Source of the DNA: Candidatus Methanomethylophilaceae archaeon
GTDB lineage: Archaea; Thermoplasmatota; Thermoplasmata; Methanomassiliicoccales; Methanomethylophilaceae
DNA length: 64,000 nt
Assembly: GCA_944321505.1 (NCBI GenBank)
Contig: CALULN010000021.1
Coordinates: forward strand, 98,497-162,496
Direction: 5' to 3'
This document shows, piece by piece, positions 24,517 to 37,400 of this stretch (the first letter of the stretch is position 1; each line of letters begins with the position of its first letter). A model generated the notes under the pieces. That model was not told the DNA's origin, made no database searches, and saw only the letters and a program-made list of their open reading frames with translations. Made by a program: the position numbers and the translations under genes.

Positions 24517-25374
24517 CAAAGCCACGACGGACACCAGCATCAGCAGGATCCCCAGTCCCGCCGTCAGGGTCAGGGGCTCGTCGAAGAACAGTATGCCGAG
24601 AGCCGTCGCGACCATGGGTTCGGCAAAGGCTATCACCGATGCCTTCCCGGGATCCATCCTCTCCAGTCCCCATGTGTACAGCACGTAGGGGACAAGGGTG
24701 ATCATCACACCCAGACCCAGCATTACCAGGATCGATTGCATATCGGCGGCCGCCGATGCAATATCCATTGGAGAGGAGAACGGCAGCAGGCACACCGCCG
24801 CTACGAGGAAGGTGTAGGCGGTGACGGTGGTCGGATGGTACCTGTCCGCCGCGATGCGGCCGAATATGCTGTACAGGGCGTACCCGAACCCTGACCCGAG
24901 GCCGATGAGCAGCCCTGCGGCGGTGATGCCGTTGTCCCCTCCGAGGATGCCGGAGGCCAGGGCGCATCCGGCGAATGCGGCTATGAGAGCCAGCACCTTC
25001 ATGCGTGTCAGCTTCTCGTGGAAGAGCGCCACCGACATCAGCATCACCATGCACGGAGCGGTGTACAGCAGCACCGAGGCCGCCGACATGGTCATGGTCT
25101 CGATGGCCGTGAAGTAGCAGATGTTGAAGAACACGATGCTGCAGACCCCTGTGCCCAGGAACATCCACAGGTCCCGAGGGCGTATGCGAATCTTGGAGCG
25201 GTCGGTGACCGCCAGCACCGCCAAGAGAATGACGGCGGTGACGGCGCATCTGATCTCGGTGACCTGCACCGGCGTCAGCCCGATGCCGTAGAGGTACCTG
25301 GAGAAGACGCCGATGGAGCCCCACAGCGATGCCGCGGCGATGACAGACAGCGCTGCTGTGCTCTTCCCGTCCAT
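24496..25374 (-). CDS. EamA/DMT-family transporter
   Basis: 292-residue, ten-helix drug/metabolite transporter made of two EamA repeats (AASLWGSIGVFSRYLY at the start of the first, GLGSGFGYALYSIFGRIAA of the second; both end in E-P-containing helices such as FAEPMVATALGILFFDEPL). The start MDGKSTAAL is chosen for the GGGAGG site 5 bases upstream. Substrate unknown; many relatives export amino acids. Convergent with the MFS gene. Confidence 0.88.
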   Translation of the reverse strand: MDGKSTAALSVIAAASLWGSIGVFSRYLYGIGLTPVQVTEIRCAVTAVILLAVLAVTDRSKIRIRPRDLWMFLGTGVCSIVFFNICYFTAIETMTMSAASVLLYTAPCMVMLMSVALFHEKLTRMKVLALIAAFAGCALASGILGGDNGITAAGLLIGLGSGFGYALYSIFGRIAADRYHPTTVTAYTFLVAAVCLLPFSSPMDIASAAADMQSILVMLGLGVMITLVPYVLYTWGLERMDPGKASVIAFAEPMVATALGILFFDEPLTLTAGLGILLMLVSVVALSRPEGP

Positions 25375-25412
25375 GGTGCCTCCCACCGCCGATTCGGGTT
25401 AAATCGGTTCGC

Positions 25413-28400
25413 CTACTCTCTGCGGATCGCCGACGCCAGGCGCGACGCCAGAGCGGACAGCGCCTCCAGCGGCCTGCCGCCGCTGACCCACATGATGCCG
25501 TGATAGGATGCGGCGGCGATGCCTATCGCCAGGATGAACGCCAGCACCCATGAGGAGCTCTCGCTGATGGCGGACTGATCCACCGTCAGGGTCCCGTACA
25601 CAAGGGTGATGATGTAATCCCCCGCCTCGGTGCCCGGAAGGGCCGCCGGGACGAATGTGTTGGCGGAAGAGCCGGGAGCGGTCTGCTGGCCGGTGAAGAC
25701 CCAGATGAACCCATCATCGCCGAAGAGCTGTCCGTTCACGACCGTCACCTCGTTCCCGGTAAGAGGCTCGCCGTCGTACATCCCCTGCACGGAGGAGGAC
25801 TCCACAGTGAGCCCGGCAGGAGCCACGGTGACGGAGACTCCGAACATCGTCGGGACGCATCCCGGCCTCTCCACCTTCACCCACACGACGCCGCTGTCGG
25901 AGACATGGGTGACGGTCGGAACGTCGGATACGAATGTCGTGCCGTCCGTGCTGTAGGAGACCTTGTCCCCCTGCATGGTGCCGATGACGGTGACAGCGAT
26001 GTGCTCCGATCCGTCATAGACGCCGGTGTAGCCGTTGACGGTGATGCCGGTGATGTCCTGCAGACCGTCGTAGACTATCCTGTAGGGTATGCTCACCGTG
26101 CCGGTGAGGTTCCCTATGCCCTCCGCCACCACGTAGACGCAGTCTCCAGTGACGTTGACGGTGTCGCCGACGTAGGACAGGATGTAGTCCTCGACCTCGA
26201 CCAGAGGCACCCCGTTCAGCGTGGCAGTGATGCCGGGCCTCACCTCGGCGCCGGTGTACATCTGATCCGGAACGGGGGCGATGGATACGTCTTCCATGGA
26301 CGCGGGAACTATCATGAAGCCGATCTCCCTGACGCCGGAGAAGTTCCCTCTCCCCTCGATGATGATGACGGCGGTTCCTGCGTCGGTGTTGTCAGCGTAG
26401 CGCAGCTCGTAATCCTCCCACTCCGTGAGAGGAGCGCCGTTGAAGACGGCTGATATGCCGGGCTCGATCGGAGAGCCTGTGTACACCCTATCGTCGACAT
26501 CGCCGATCCCGAATCCGTCCACCGATGCAGGGGAGATGTCGAACGTCAGGTGCCTGTAGCCGGTGAAGTTGCTGCCGTCCACGGCCCTGAGGACCACCGT
26601 TGCCGTTCCTGCTTCGATGTTGTCGTGGTACTCCACGGTGTAGTGCATGCCTTCGATCAGTTCCGACCCGTTGTACTCCGCGGATATCTCGGGAGTGTGG
26701 GCGGATCCATGGTACACGGCATCATCCAGGTCCGCTATGTCCACCAGATCCAGATGCGCACGGCCGATGTCGAATCCGACGGTCAGCGACCCTTCGAAGT
26801 TGCCGTCCTCGACGGCGGTGACCGTCACGTATGCCGTTCCGGCATCGTAGTTGTCCGCATAGGACAGCGTGTAGTCCCTACCGGCTACGAGCGTCATGCC
26901 TCCGAACTCGACCAAAACATCCGGTTCCACCGCCGATCCCGTATGGGTGAGGCCGTCTGGAACGGTCACATGGGCGGAACCCAGATCGGCCTTCTCTATG
27001 ATCCATGTGAACGCCGTGGCCTTCAGCGAGTAGTTGCCGGCGTCGGAGCCTTCCATCACGACCCGGACATGATAGGTGCCGGCATCGGTGGCGCTGATGT
27101 CGCCTTCGAGATGCAGTGCGACGTCGTCGCCCTGCGCGATATCTGCGGAGAAATCGCCGAGCTCCGCGGTGTGCTTCTTTCCATCGTATATGAATCCGGT
27201 CTCGGACACCGACACGCCGATGGGTTTCCTCTTGATTTCGAAGGTGCCGTACGCCTCCCCGGTGAAGTTGCCTCTGCCGCTGATGGACACGGTGGCGGTG
27301 CCGGCGTTGACGTTATTGGAGTAGGACACGTCGTAGTCGCTGCCCTCGGCCAGAGCATTGCGGTTCCAGGTCACAGTGACATCGGGTCTGATCTCGGAGC
27401 CGTCGTAGGTCTGATCGGAGATGCCGCCGATGACCGCGTTTTCAATCGATGCGGGGACGATGCTGAATGTTAGCTCTTTCTCACCGGAGAAATTGCCTGT
27501 GCCAGTAATCTTCACGGTGACGACGTCCGCGGTCACGTTCACCAGATCACCGGAGTATGACAATGTGTAATCCTTCCCCTGAACCAGCGGGACGCCGTTG
27601 AAGCTGGCCTCAATGTCAGGCTTGTTCACGGAGCCTGTGTAGACATAGCTGACCAGCTCCTCTATGGAGACCTCGGGATCCGTGATAGGTCTGGGACTGA
27701 CGGTCAGCTCACCGAAGTCTGTGGTTATCTCGTAGTTGTCGGCCCGGGTGCCGGCATTCAGGACGTAGGTGAACTCGTTGTATGAGGAATCAGCAACCGT
27801 CTGCGATCCGGTGAATGTGTATGCCGCACCCTCTCTGTCAGCGAATCCGTCGCCGCCGATCTCGACCTCACCGCTGCCAATCAGCGCCGTTCCGTCATAG
27901 ACCTTGGATTCGTCTGCGGATGTGAGGGTGACGGTCCTCTTCGCTATGCTCCATTCCAATTCGGTTGCGGACAGCTCGTAGTTGCCGCTGCCGTCCGTCA
28001 GCACCACTGCGGCGCTGTATGTTCCTGCGTTGATTGCGGTGCTGCCGTCTCCGAGGGTAACGTTCACCTTGCCGCTGTCCCTCCCTACGACATAGCTGTT
28101 CCAGCTGCCGTCCAGCACCGCCGTCTTCTTCGTTCCGTCATACTTGTGCTGGAATGCCGTGTCTATGAACACCTCGATCTTCTTCTTGGAGATCTGGAAC
28201 CCTACGGTGACCTCTCCGGTGTAGTTGCCATCCTCTTTGGCCGTGATCACCACATAGGCGGTGCCGGCGTCGGTGTTGTCCTTGTAGTACACCGAATAGT
28301 CCTCACCGGTCAGAGTCAGTTTGTTCAGCTTGACGCCTGTGACCCCGGGCTCCTTCGCGTTGCCGTCGTAGACGCTGTCGTAATCCCCTATGGTCACCAC

Positions 28401-31400
28401 TGCGCCCTCAATGGACAGCTGGCCGATGGTCCACTGCACACTGTATTGATTCCCGTTCGCAGAGAGCAGTGTGATGCGGGAAGCGGATTCGACGGACGGG
28501 AGGCAGTAGTTGACTGCGGCTTCGCCGGTGAGCACTACAACCGCGATGTGGGTTCCGGCATCCCTCTGCGTGCCTCCGTCGATGATGTTGTAGCCCAGAC
28601 GATCCTTGTCCGCTTCGATGTGCCCGGAGAGGACGAAGGACACGGTCTTGTCGGTGCCGTCGTATGTGAAATTCTCTGCCTGGGTAGCGGAGATCTGCAT
28701 CCTCTTAATCTCGAATTCCAGGGATGCCTCGCTCGGAAGTTCGTAATTGGGGGCGCAGGTGCCGTCGATGCCGGTGACGGTGATCGTGTAGGCGCCTGCA
28801 TCGGTGTATGCCTCGTCGGCACCGGTCACGTTCCAGACGGGTTCCGCACTGTCGCCTTCCGCGAAGCCGCCGAACCCCACAGCCGGCGCCTGTGGCTGGC
28901 CGTTGTACGTGAAGTCGGCATCTCCCCAGACGATGGAGATGACCTTCTTGCCTATATCGACGGACACGGATTTGTCTCCGGCGATCTCGTAATTTGATTC
29001 GTACTGAGACACGTCGACGCTGAAGGTGTAGGTGCCGGCATCCCTGAATTCCTGAACGACGGAGCTGTTGATGCTAATGGTGACTCCAAGACCGACCGAC
29101 GTCTCACCACCTACACCTTTGAACACAGCAGCTATTCCGGATTTCTGATCCTCACCGTTGTAGATATAATCCGCATCGATGCCTGTCCACACTATGGTCG
29201 CATTCGCCTTCCCGATCGTGAATGCGAGAGTGCCGTTCACGAGAACGTAGTTCGCCGCATCCTCGCCGCCGGACACCGACACCGTGATCATGTAGCTCCC
29301 TGCTCCGACGCATCCGCTGACGGAGGAGCCGTCTTTCTCAATCGTGACGTTGAATTCGAGTTCATCGCCGCCGACGCGGTCATCGGTGTACGTCGGCTTC
29401 TGATTGCTGCCGTCGTAGACCAGACCCTCGTAGTCGGACCATGTTATGTTCAGGTTGCGCTTGGTGACCTCCAGGGTGCCCTCGACCTTGGTGATGCTGT
29501 AGTTGCCTTCCAGCGTCCCTTCTTTCAGCGAATAGGTGAACGTGTTGTCAGACGAACCCGCTGCCGTTTGAGTGCCGGTGACGTCGAAGTTCGCACCTTC
29601 ATTCCCGACGAACCCGTCCCCGGATACGGTGACGGTGTCGTTGGTCAACGGCGTGCCATCGTAGACCTTCTCGTCAGAGGCAGAGGTCAGAGTGACGGAC
29701 CTCTTGCCCATGGTGATGTCCACCGACTCGTCTCCGGAGATAATGTAGTTGTCCTCATACTGGAACACATCGACGGAGAAGGTGTACTCACCAGCGTTCC
29801 TGAACTCAGACCCAGATCCGATGATCACCGTGAGGACGACCGACGACTCTCCGCCGACGCCTTCGAATACGGCTTTTATCTTGCTCTTCTGGTCGGTTCC
29901 GTCGTAGATGTACTCGGCATCAGCCCCTGTCCAGACGATCCGGGCCTTGGCCTTGCCTATATCGAAGGTGCCGGATGCGGTTCCGGTGAAGTTGAATCCC
30001 GTCACCGCGGTGACGGTGACCATGCCGCCCGTGGACACCAGTATGTTGTCCTCATAGCCGAGTTCGTACGCATCCGCAGGGACCGTCAGACCTCCGACAG
30101 AGACGGTGATGTCTGTGGGTCTGATCTGCGATCCCGTGTAGGTGTATGTTCCGTTGACCGTCACCGCGGCATCATCGATGCTCAGCGGGCTGACGGTGAC
30201 ACCCACATCGACGTACAGAGGTTTATGACCCTCTCTCTCGATCATCACGCGGTAGGTCCCGCTGTCGGCCACATCGGTGACCTGCGGCATTGTCTGGGTG
30301 TATACGCCGTTCACCAGGTAGCTGATGACATCACCGGACTGTGTGCCTGTGAAGCTGACGATGACATCGTGAGCCTGTCCGTCGTAGATCCCATCGTACC
30401 CTTTGATTTCGATTCCGGTGATGACTGCATTGCTGACAGTGAACTCGATCTCCGCGGCAGCGTCCTGATAGTTCTTCATGCCGGTGACGCTGACCTTGAT
30501 GATCGTCGATCCGGCGGACACAGGTACGACTTCGATTGCGGTCCCATCACCGGATATGGTGGCGACTCCGGTGTCGGAGGATGTCCAAGCTATCGTGCCT
30601 CCGTAAGAGATGTCATATCCTACGAGTTCCAAAGGCTTATTGTTCTGAGTATCTGTGGAATGGAATCCTGAGATGCTTATGGCCAAAGTAGCCTTAGATA
30701 TCGTGAACTCCTTCGTCAGCCCGTCTGAGGGCAAGGCGAAGTTGCTGTTGCCCAGACCGGTGATGGCGATTGTGTAGTCGCCTGCATCGCTGTGGGCCGC
30801 AGTCACAGATCCGTTCTGACGGACCTCCGATTCGGCGGTGACGGCGATGCCGTCGATGCCGCTGACGATGGTGAAGCGGGGAGCCTGGTTGTTTCCGTTG
30901 TAGACGAAGCCGGAATCGGGACCCCACTGCACCGCGACCTCCTTCTGGGCGATCCGGAACTGCACGGTCACGACGCCGTCGTAGTTGCCCGTACCGGTAA
31001 TCGTGGCATCTGCCGGACCGGCGTTAACATCGTCTGATGACACGATGAAATCGGTGTTCTGAACGAGTCCGACGTGCGAAACGGTCACCTGATGGGTTCC
31101 GCCGCTGTAGACGTACTCGCCGACCATGGTCCAGCCATCGGCGGGAAGCTGTGCTCTGGCTATGTCGAAAGTGACTGACTGACTGCCGGTGCAGTTGGAA
31201 CTGTTGGCAGTGACGGTTATGCTTCCTGCATCAGCTCCGGCATCGATGTTGTCGCCGTAATCAGAGGAATAGTCCGAAACCGGTATTGTATGGCCGTTGT
31301 AAACGACGGTGAACGTCGGTGTCTTGGCAGACCCGTCGTACGTGAGGTCGGCATCGGACGATATGACAATCTCGACTTCGGAGAGATCGAGCGCGGTGAC

Positions 31401-34400
31401 AGTCAGAGTCCCTTCCGTCTTCGTGATGACATAGTTGTCAGCCGACGTTCCGCTATCGAAGGTGTAAGTGAACGCATTGGCGGATGATTCGGCGTTGATC
31501 TGAGAACCGGTGACGCTGCAGGTCACGCCTTCGCCGTCGACGAAGCCGTCGCCGCCGATGCTGACGCCGTCGGCGGTCAATGCTGTGCCGTCATAGACTT
31601 TGGAATCGGACTCGGATGTCAGCGTCACGGACCTCTTCTGCATTGTGACGGTCTTCTTGGCATCGGTGATGACGTAGTTGCCCTCATAACCGTTCACATC
31701 GGCGACCAGGACGTACTCGCCTGCGTTTATGAACGCATAGCCGGACTGCGTGCTCACATCGAGCGCTACAGACGTCTCGTCCCCGACACCTTTGAGCACG
31801 GCATCGACGCTGTCGATCTGGTCGGTGCCGTCGTACTTATACGAACCATCCAGAGTCCATTCGACGGTGGCAGAGGCTCTGCCGATGTCGAAACGGAATG
31901 TCTTCTCTCCGGTGAGGTTGCCGTTCTGTTTTGCGGTGACTGTTATGCTCCCGGCGCCCGTTCCGGCGTTGATATTGTCGCCGTATACGAATGTGTAGTC
32001 CGATGATGGGATAACGGCTCCGTTGTACGTGACCGTGAATCCGGGTTCGATGGCGCTTCCGATATACGTCAGGTCGGCATCGGGCGATATGACGATCCCG
32101 ACATCGGAAAGATCCAGCTTGGATATGCTCCACTCCAGTATCGTCGCGGACAGCTGGTAGTTGCCGGATGCATCGGTGAGTTGCAGGGCTACCTTGTAGT
32201 CCCCGACGGCAGTGGCGCATCTGCCGGCGGTCATCTCCACGTTGACAGCATCGCCTTCGATCACATAGGACGACCAGTCCGACAGCTGCACATCGTGCTG
32301 CCGACCGTTGTAGACGAACTCATCTTGGACCAGGGAGACCGCTATCGTCCTCTTCGATATCTTCCAGTCCAGGCCCTCCGACGGGAGGGCGTAGTTGTGC
32401 GACCTGTCCCCGGCCAGGGAGACGGTGACCGCATAATCCCCCGCATTGACGGCTGATTTGACACCACCGAAGGTGACCGTCACATCGCCGGCATCAACGT
32501 TCAGGACACCGGCATATGAGGGCGTCACCTTATACTCCGTGCGGCCGTAAACGAACTCTTTCTCATCAAGGGACACCTGGATGGTGAGCTTCCCGATGGT
32601 CCATTCCGCACCGGTGGAAATCAGATGGTAATTGCCGGCATCATAGCCGGTCAGCCTGACGACGGCAGTGTATGCGTCCGCATCGGTGGCCTGCTCGGTT
32701 CCGCCGGTGATTTCCACCGTCACCGCATCTCCGGATATCAGACCGGGCACTGTGAACGTCGGGAACTGGATGCCACCGTTGTACGTCAGGGTGCCGTCCT
32801 GACGGACGGCGGTGATGTCCATCGGCGAGATCGACCACTCCACCTGAACAGGCCATGTGTAGTTTCCTGCGTGGGCGCCTGTGACCTCTATGCCCGCCGT
32901 GTAACTGCCCGCATCGGTCTGCTCAACGGCGGTGAAGGTAAAGTCCACATCCTCGCCGTCGACCTCGCCGGACATGATGAAGGTCGGAGACTGCTCCTGT
33001 CCGTTGTAGACGAGCTCGTTCTGCTCGAACGTCAGTGACCTCTTGACGATGGACCATACAAGGGTCTCGGATGACAGCTCGTAGTTGCCCGTGCGGTCTC
33101 CGGATTCGCCGGCACTCATCACGACTGTGACTGTGTGATCGCCGACGGCGGTGGCCGAGACGTCCCCCGTGATGCTGAAGGAAACATATCCATCATCATG
33201 GGCGAAGACCGCGGAGGTGTCCAGCTCCACGCTATGGGCCTGCCCGTTGTACGTGAACTGGGTCCTGTCCAGGCTCACCTGTATGACATACTTCTCTATT
33301 GTGAACTCCACCTCGGCTTCGCCGGTGTAGTTGCCCACGCCTTCGATTATAGCAGTTGCTTTTCCGGCATCGATGCTGTCGGAAGAAGCTGTAAAATCCT
33401 CGCCTTGGACGAGGCTGCCGTTGGAGACGAGGATGTCGTCTCCGTGTGAGGTTCCGGTGTATGTGTGCTCATTGGTGACCGTCCACCCCTCCGTCGGCAG
33501 CTGAGCCGGATCGATGATGAAGGTCCCAGCGGCGGCCCCGGTGCAATTGCCGGTTCCGTTGACCGTCAGGGTCGCCTCACCGGCATCCACGTTGTCGGTT
33601 GCAGAGAAGGTGTAGTCACCTGACGGGAGGGTTATCTCCACGCCGTTCACGGTGACCTTCACGGTCACATCGCTTCCGGCAGGCACTATCTGACCGCCGT
33701 TGTACGTGTAGTCGCCGTCGACGATGACGGTGGCCCCGGATATGTCGAGCCGGATGATGGACCACGATGCGGTTCCCGCTCCGTCGACGGCACCGGCCGG
33801 AACATAGTTGCCGGAGCCGGTGCCGATGATGGTGAACGTCGCCGTGTAACCGCCGACGTCTTTCTGGGAATCTGCACTCACGGCGACTTCGGCGTCGATG
33901 AGTTCCGGCAGCACGAACTCAGGTGTCTGCTGCTGGCTGTTGTAGACCAGCTCCACGGAATCAAGTGACACCTCCTGCGGAGTTATTGTGAATTCCACTT
34001 CGTACGCATGACCCTCGGAGAGCTCGTAGTTGATGAGGTGCGGGTCGTTGACAGCGATGGTGTATTTTCCCGCGTCCGCATGAACGGTTACAACGCTACC
34101 ACCCGCATGGACCTCGGTGTCGAAGAAGACGCGCACATCGTTGCTGACATCCGTGAACACCGGACTCGGAGCCTGGTCCTCGCCGCTGTACACGAACTTC
34201 AGCTGACCCCAGTCGATCTTGAGGACCGCCCGGCCTATGGTCCATTGGACGGTGATGTCCGAAGGAGCGTAGTTCCCGGCATCGCCGCCGGTCAGCTCCA
34301 GGGTCGCCGTGTAGGTGCCGGCGTACTTGGCCGCGCCTCCGTCGATTACCGCGTATCCCACATCGTCGCCGTTCAATATGCCGTTCAATGCGAATTCGGC

Positions 34401-37400
34401 GGTCTGCGCTTCGCCGTTGTAAGTGATGCTTCCTTTCTGAAGCGCTTCCGCCCCGGCCGGGGTGACCTCGGCTTCCACAGTCATCACCAGCGGCTCGTAG
34501 TTGGGCATCTCGAACTTCACGTAGTACACGCCGCTGTCCGCCACATCCCTGACCTGCGGCACCGTGCCGGAGTACTGCAGACCGTCGGTGCTGAAAGTCA
34601 CCGTGTACGCCTCGGTGCCTTTTCCCAACAGTATAGCGTAATGCTCTCCGGCGTCGTATTCTCCCGCGTAGCCTCTCACGTCGGGCTCCGGGATGGTGGC
34701 CGTGGTGACATACAGTACGACTGTCCGCTCCAGATCCTGGTAGTTGTCCATGCCTGCTATGAGGAGCGTGATCGTTGTCTGACCAACGGAGACGGGCGTC
34801 ACAGCGGCTCCGCCGGCATCTCCGCTGACGGCGGCGACGCCGGTATCCGAAGACGTCCAGCTGACGGCTCCCCCGTACTCCTGCGAATACCCGTGTATGC
34901 CCAGAGTGCCGGTCTCGCCGAAGACGACCGAGAGATTGCCGGTGATATCGGCATACAGCTCTGTCTTGGAGATGGTGAATACTTCTGTTACGAAATTCAC
35001 GCAGTTGCCGCTGCTTCCCTGGGACAGGGTTATGCTGCCGCCCTCGGCGACGTTGATGTTGTTGCCGAAGGATACGGTCGCATCTTCGACGGTGAGCCTC
35101 AGAGGCGTGCCGTCTTCGGCGGTGACGGTGTAATCGGGGATGATCCGCTCTCCCGTGTAGGTAGTGTCGCCGGTCACGGTGATGACGACATCGGACAGGT
35201 CCAGCTGTCCGATCCGGAACTCCACCACCGCCGTTCCGCTGAAGTTCCCGGTGCATTCCACCAGGACGTATGCAGTGCCGGCATTGGTGTTGTTCCTGCC
35301 CTGCATGCCGGCGACTCTGTAGTCCTCGCCGAGGGCCATGGAAACCGGCGAATCGCCGATATAGGCCTGGACCTCCGGGATCACCTCGCTGCCGGTGTAG
35401 GTGTACGTCCCCACAACCTCCCATGTCAGATCCCCCGCCGCCACCCTGTCGATGGTCCAGATGACATCAGCCGGCAGCTCGTAGTTCCCAGCATCTGCGC
35501 CGGTAAGCTTCACTCCGTCGAGGCTTACGGTGTACGTCCCGGCATCGGTCTTCGAATCGGTTATGGTGTAGGAGATATCGTCGCCCCGGACGCGGTCGTC
35601 CGTGAATTTCGGGCTCTGGGCCTGGCCGTTGTAGCTGAGTGACCCGTCCTGCGTGATCGTCAGAGCCTTCTTCCCTATCGAGAGATACAACGTCGTGTTG
35701 CTGAAGATGTGGTTGGAATCCTCTTCCGGAACGGTGAATGTGTATTCGCCGACATCCGTGAACGACTCCGGGAAACTGACGGTCAGCTGGTGATTCTTGC
35801 CGTCCATCCCCACGTAGTATGCGTAGACGGTCCCCGAGCGGTCGGTGCCGTTATAGATGTAGGAGTCGGCATGGACCCACACGACCTTCGCATCGGCTCT
35901 ATCGATCCGGATCTTGAATTCCTCCGTATGCGGCTCGGAGACATCGGAGACCGTCCCGCCGATGGTGAGGGTTGCGGTCACCGTGAGGGTCACGCTGTAA
36001 TCGCCGGCACTGGTGAAGGAGACCGTCCTGTTCTCCGTACTGTTCACCTTATCGTCCCAGATGATCCTGTACGTCAGGTCGTAATCCAACGCTGTCGGCC
36101 CTTCGGCATAGGTGTCGGGCACCGCGGTCAGGGTGTGCCTGCCGCCGTTGTACGTGCCCACATACACCCCGTTGTCCAGAACCAGATCGCTGGCGGTGAT
36201 GTGGCCGGTGGGCTTGTCGGCAGTCAGCGACCCGTACACCACTTCCCTGTCGTCCGCATCGACGAAGGGGATGGTGTTGCCTTCTATCCTGTTCTTCATC
36301 TCCGGATCGGAGTACCATCCGTCGAAGGTCAGGCCCTGCAGTCCGGACAGATTGTGAAGCACCACGTTCTCTCCGGTCGGCACGTTCTGGAACAGGCTGG
36401 CCGCCGGCGTGCCGTTGATGACGTATGTGACGGTCACGGCGGACTCAACCGAGACCACATTCAGAGTCAGGGACAGAGTGCCGCCCTCACCTACGGCGAC
36501 GTTGCCGCTGTTGAGCGGGACCGTCCACTCGAACTGCACAGCGCTCTTGCGCACCGGCTGCTCCTTCGCTCCGGTGGCCTCGTAGAGGGAGTATCCGCTG
36601 TCGAAGGACAGCATCAGGTCTATGCTGCCGTTGAACACAGATTCGTAGCTGCCGTCGGACCCGATCAGAGAGCTCCCGGAGACGCTTATGGTCACGTGCT
36701 CGTCGCCTGTGACGGTTATGGACACTTTCTTGGGGGTCCACTGCGCGGTGAGCGTCAGCGTGTTCGCGGGCATGGTCTCCGGGGGCGCCGGGGACCATCC
36801 GACGAAGTCGGCGTACATGCCGGCCTTCCCTTCGAGTTCGGCCCTGTATCCATCCAGGACCTCGGACAGAGGCGTTCCGTAGGGGACGCTGACGGTCATG
36901 GTGGTCTGGCCGTTGGAGAACGTTCCGTACAGGGTGGACAGCACCAGATGGTACTCGTTCACGGTCCACTGCGCCGCCCCCGCGAAGGAGACGGTGTTGG
37001 CGGCCTCGTCCCACATGCCGTCTCCCACGGTCACCTGCGTGACGGTCGAACCGTCCACGGACCATCCGCCGAAGACGTTCTCCGTCTTGACGGGCACCGG
37101 GAGCGTCACTGTCTCGCCGTACCATATCTTCCTGGTCAGATTCCCCTTTTCATCGAGCGTCCATCCGTCGGATTCTGACACGGTGCCGCCGGCAGGATCC
37201 AGGACAGCAGTGCCGCTGGCTCTGACCATGTAGATGTCCAGATCATCCATGCCCGCCTCGACCACTGTGTGAAGGTAATCGTCGGATTTCTTGGGGTCCA
37301 CGGCGAATCCGGGATAGTCGGGCCTCCACCCGACATACTGGTTCTCCAGCTCTATGGTCTGGATTTCGTACGTGGGAGTGGCGGGATCGGGATAATCCCC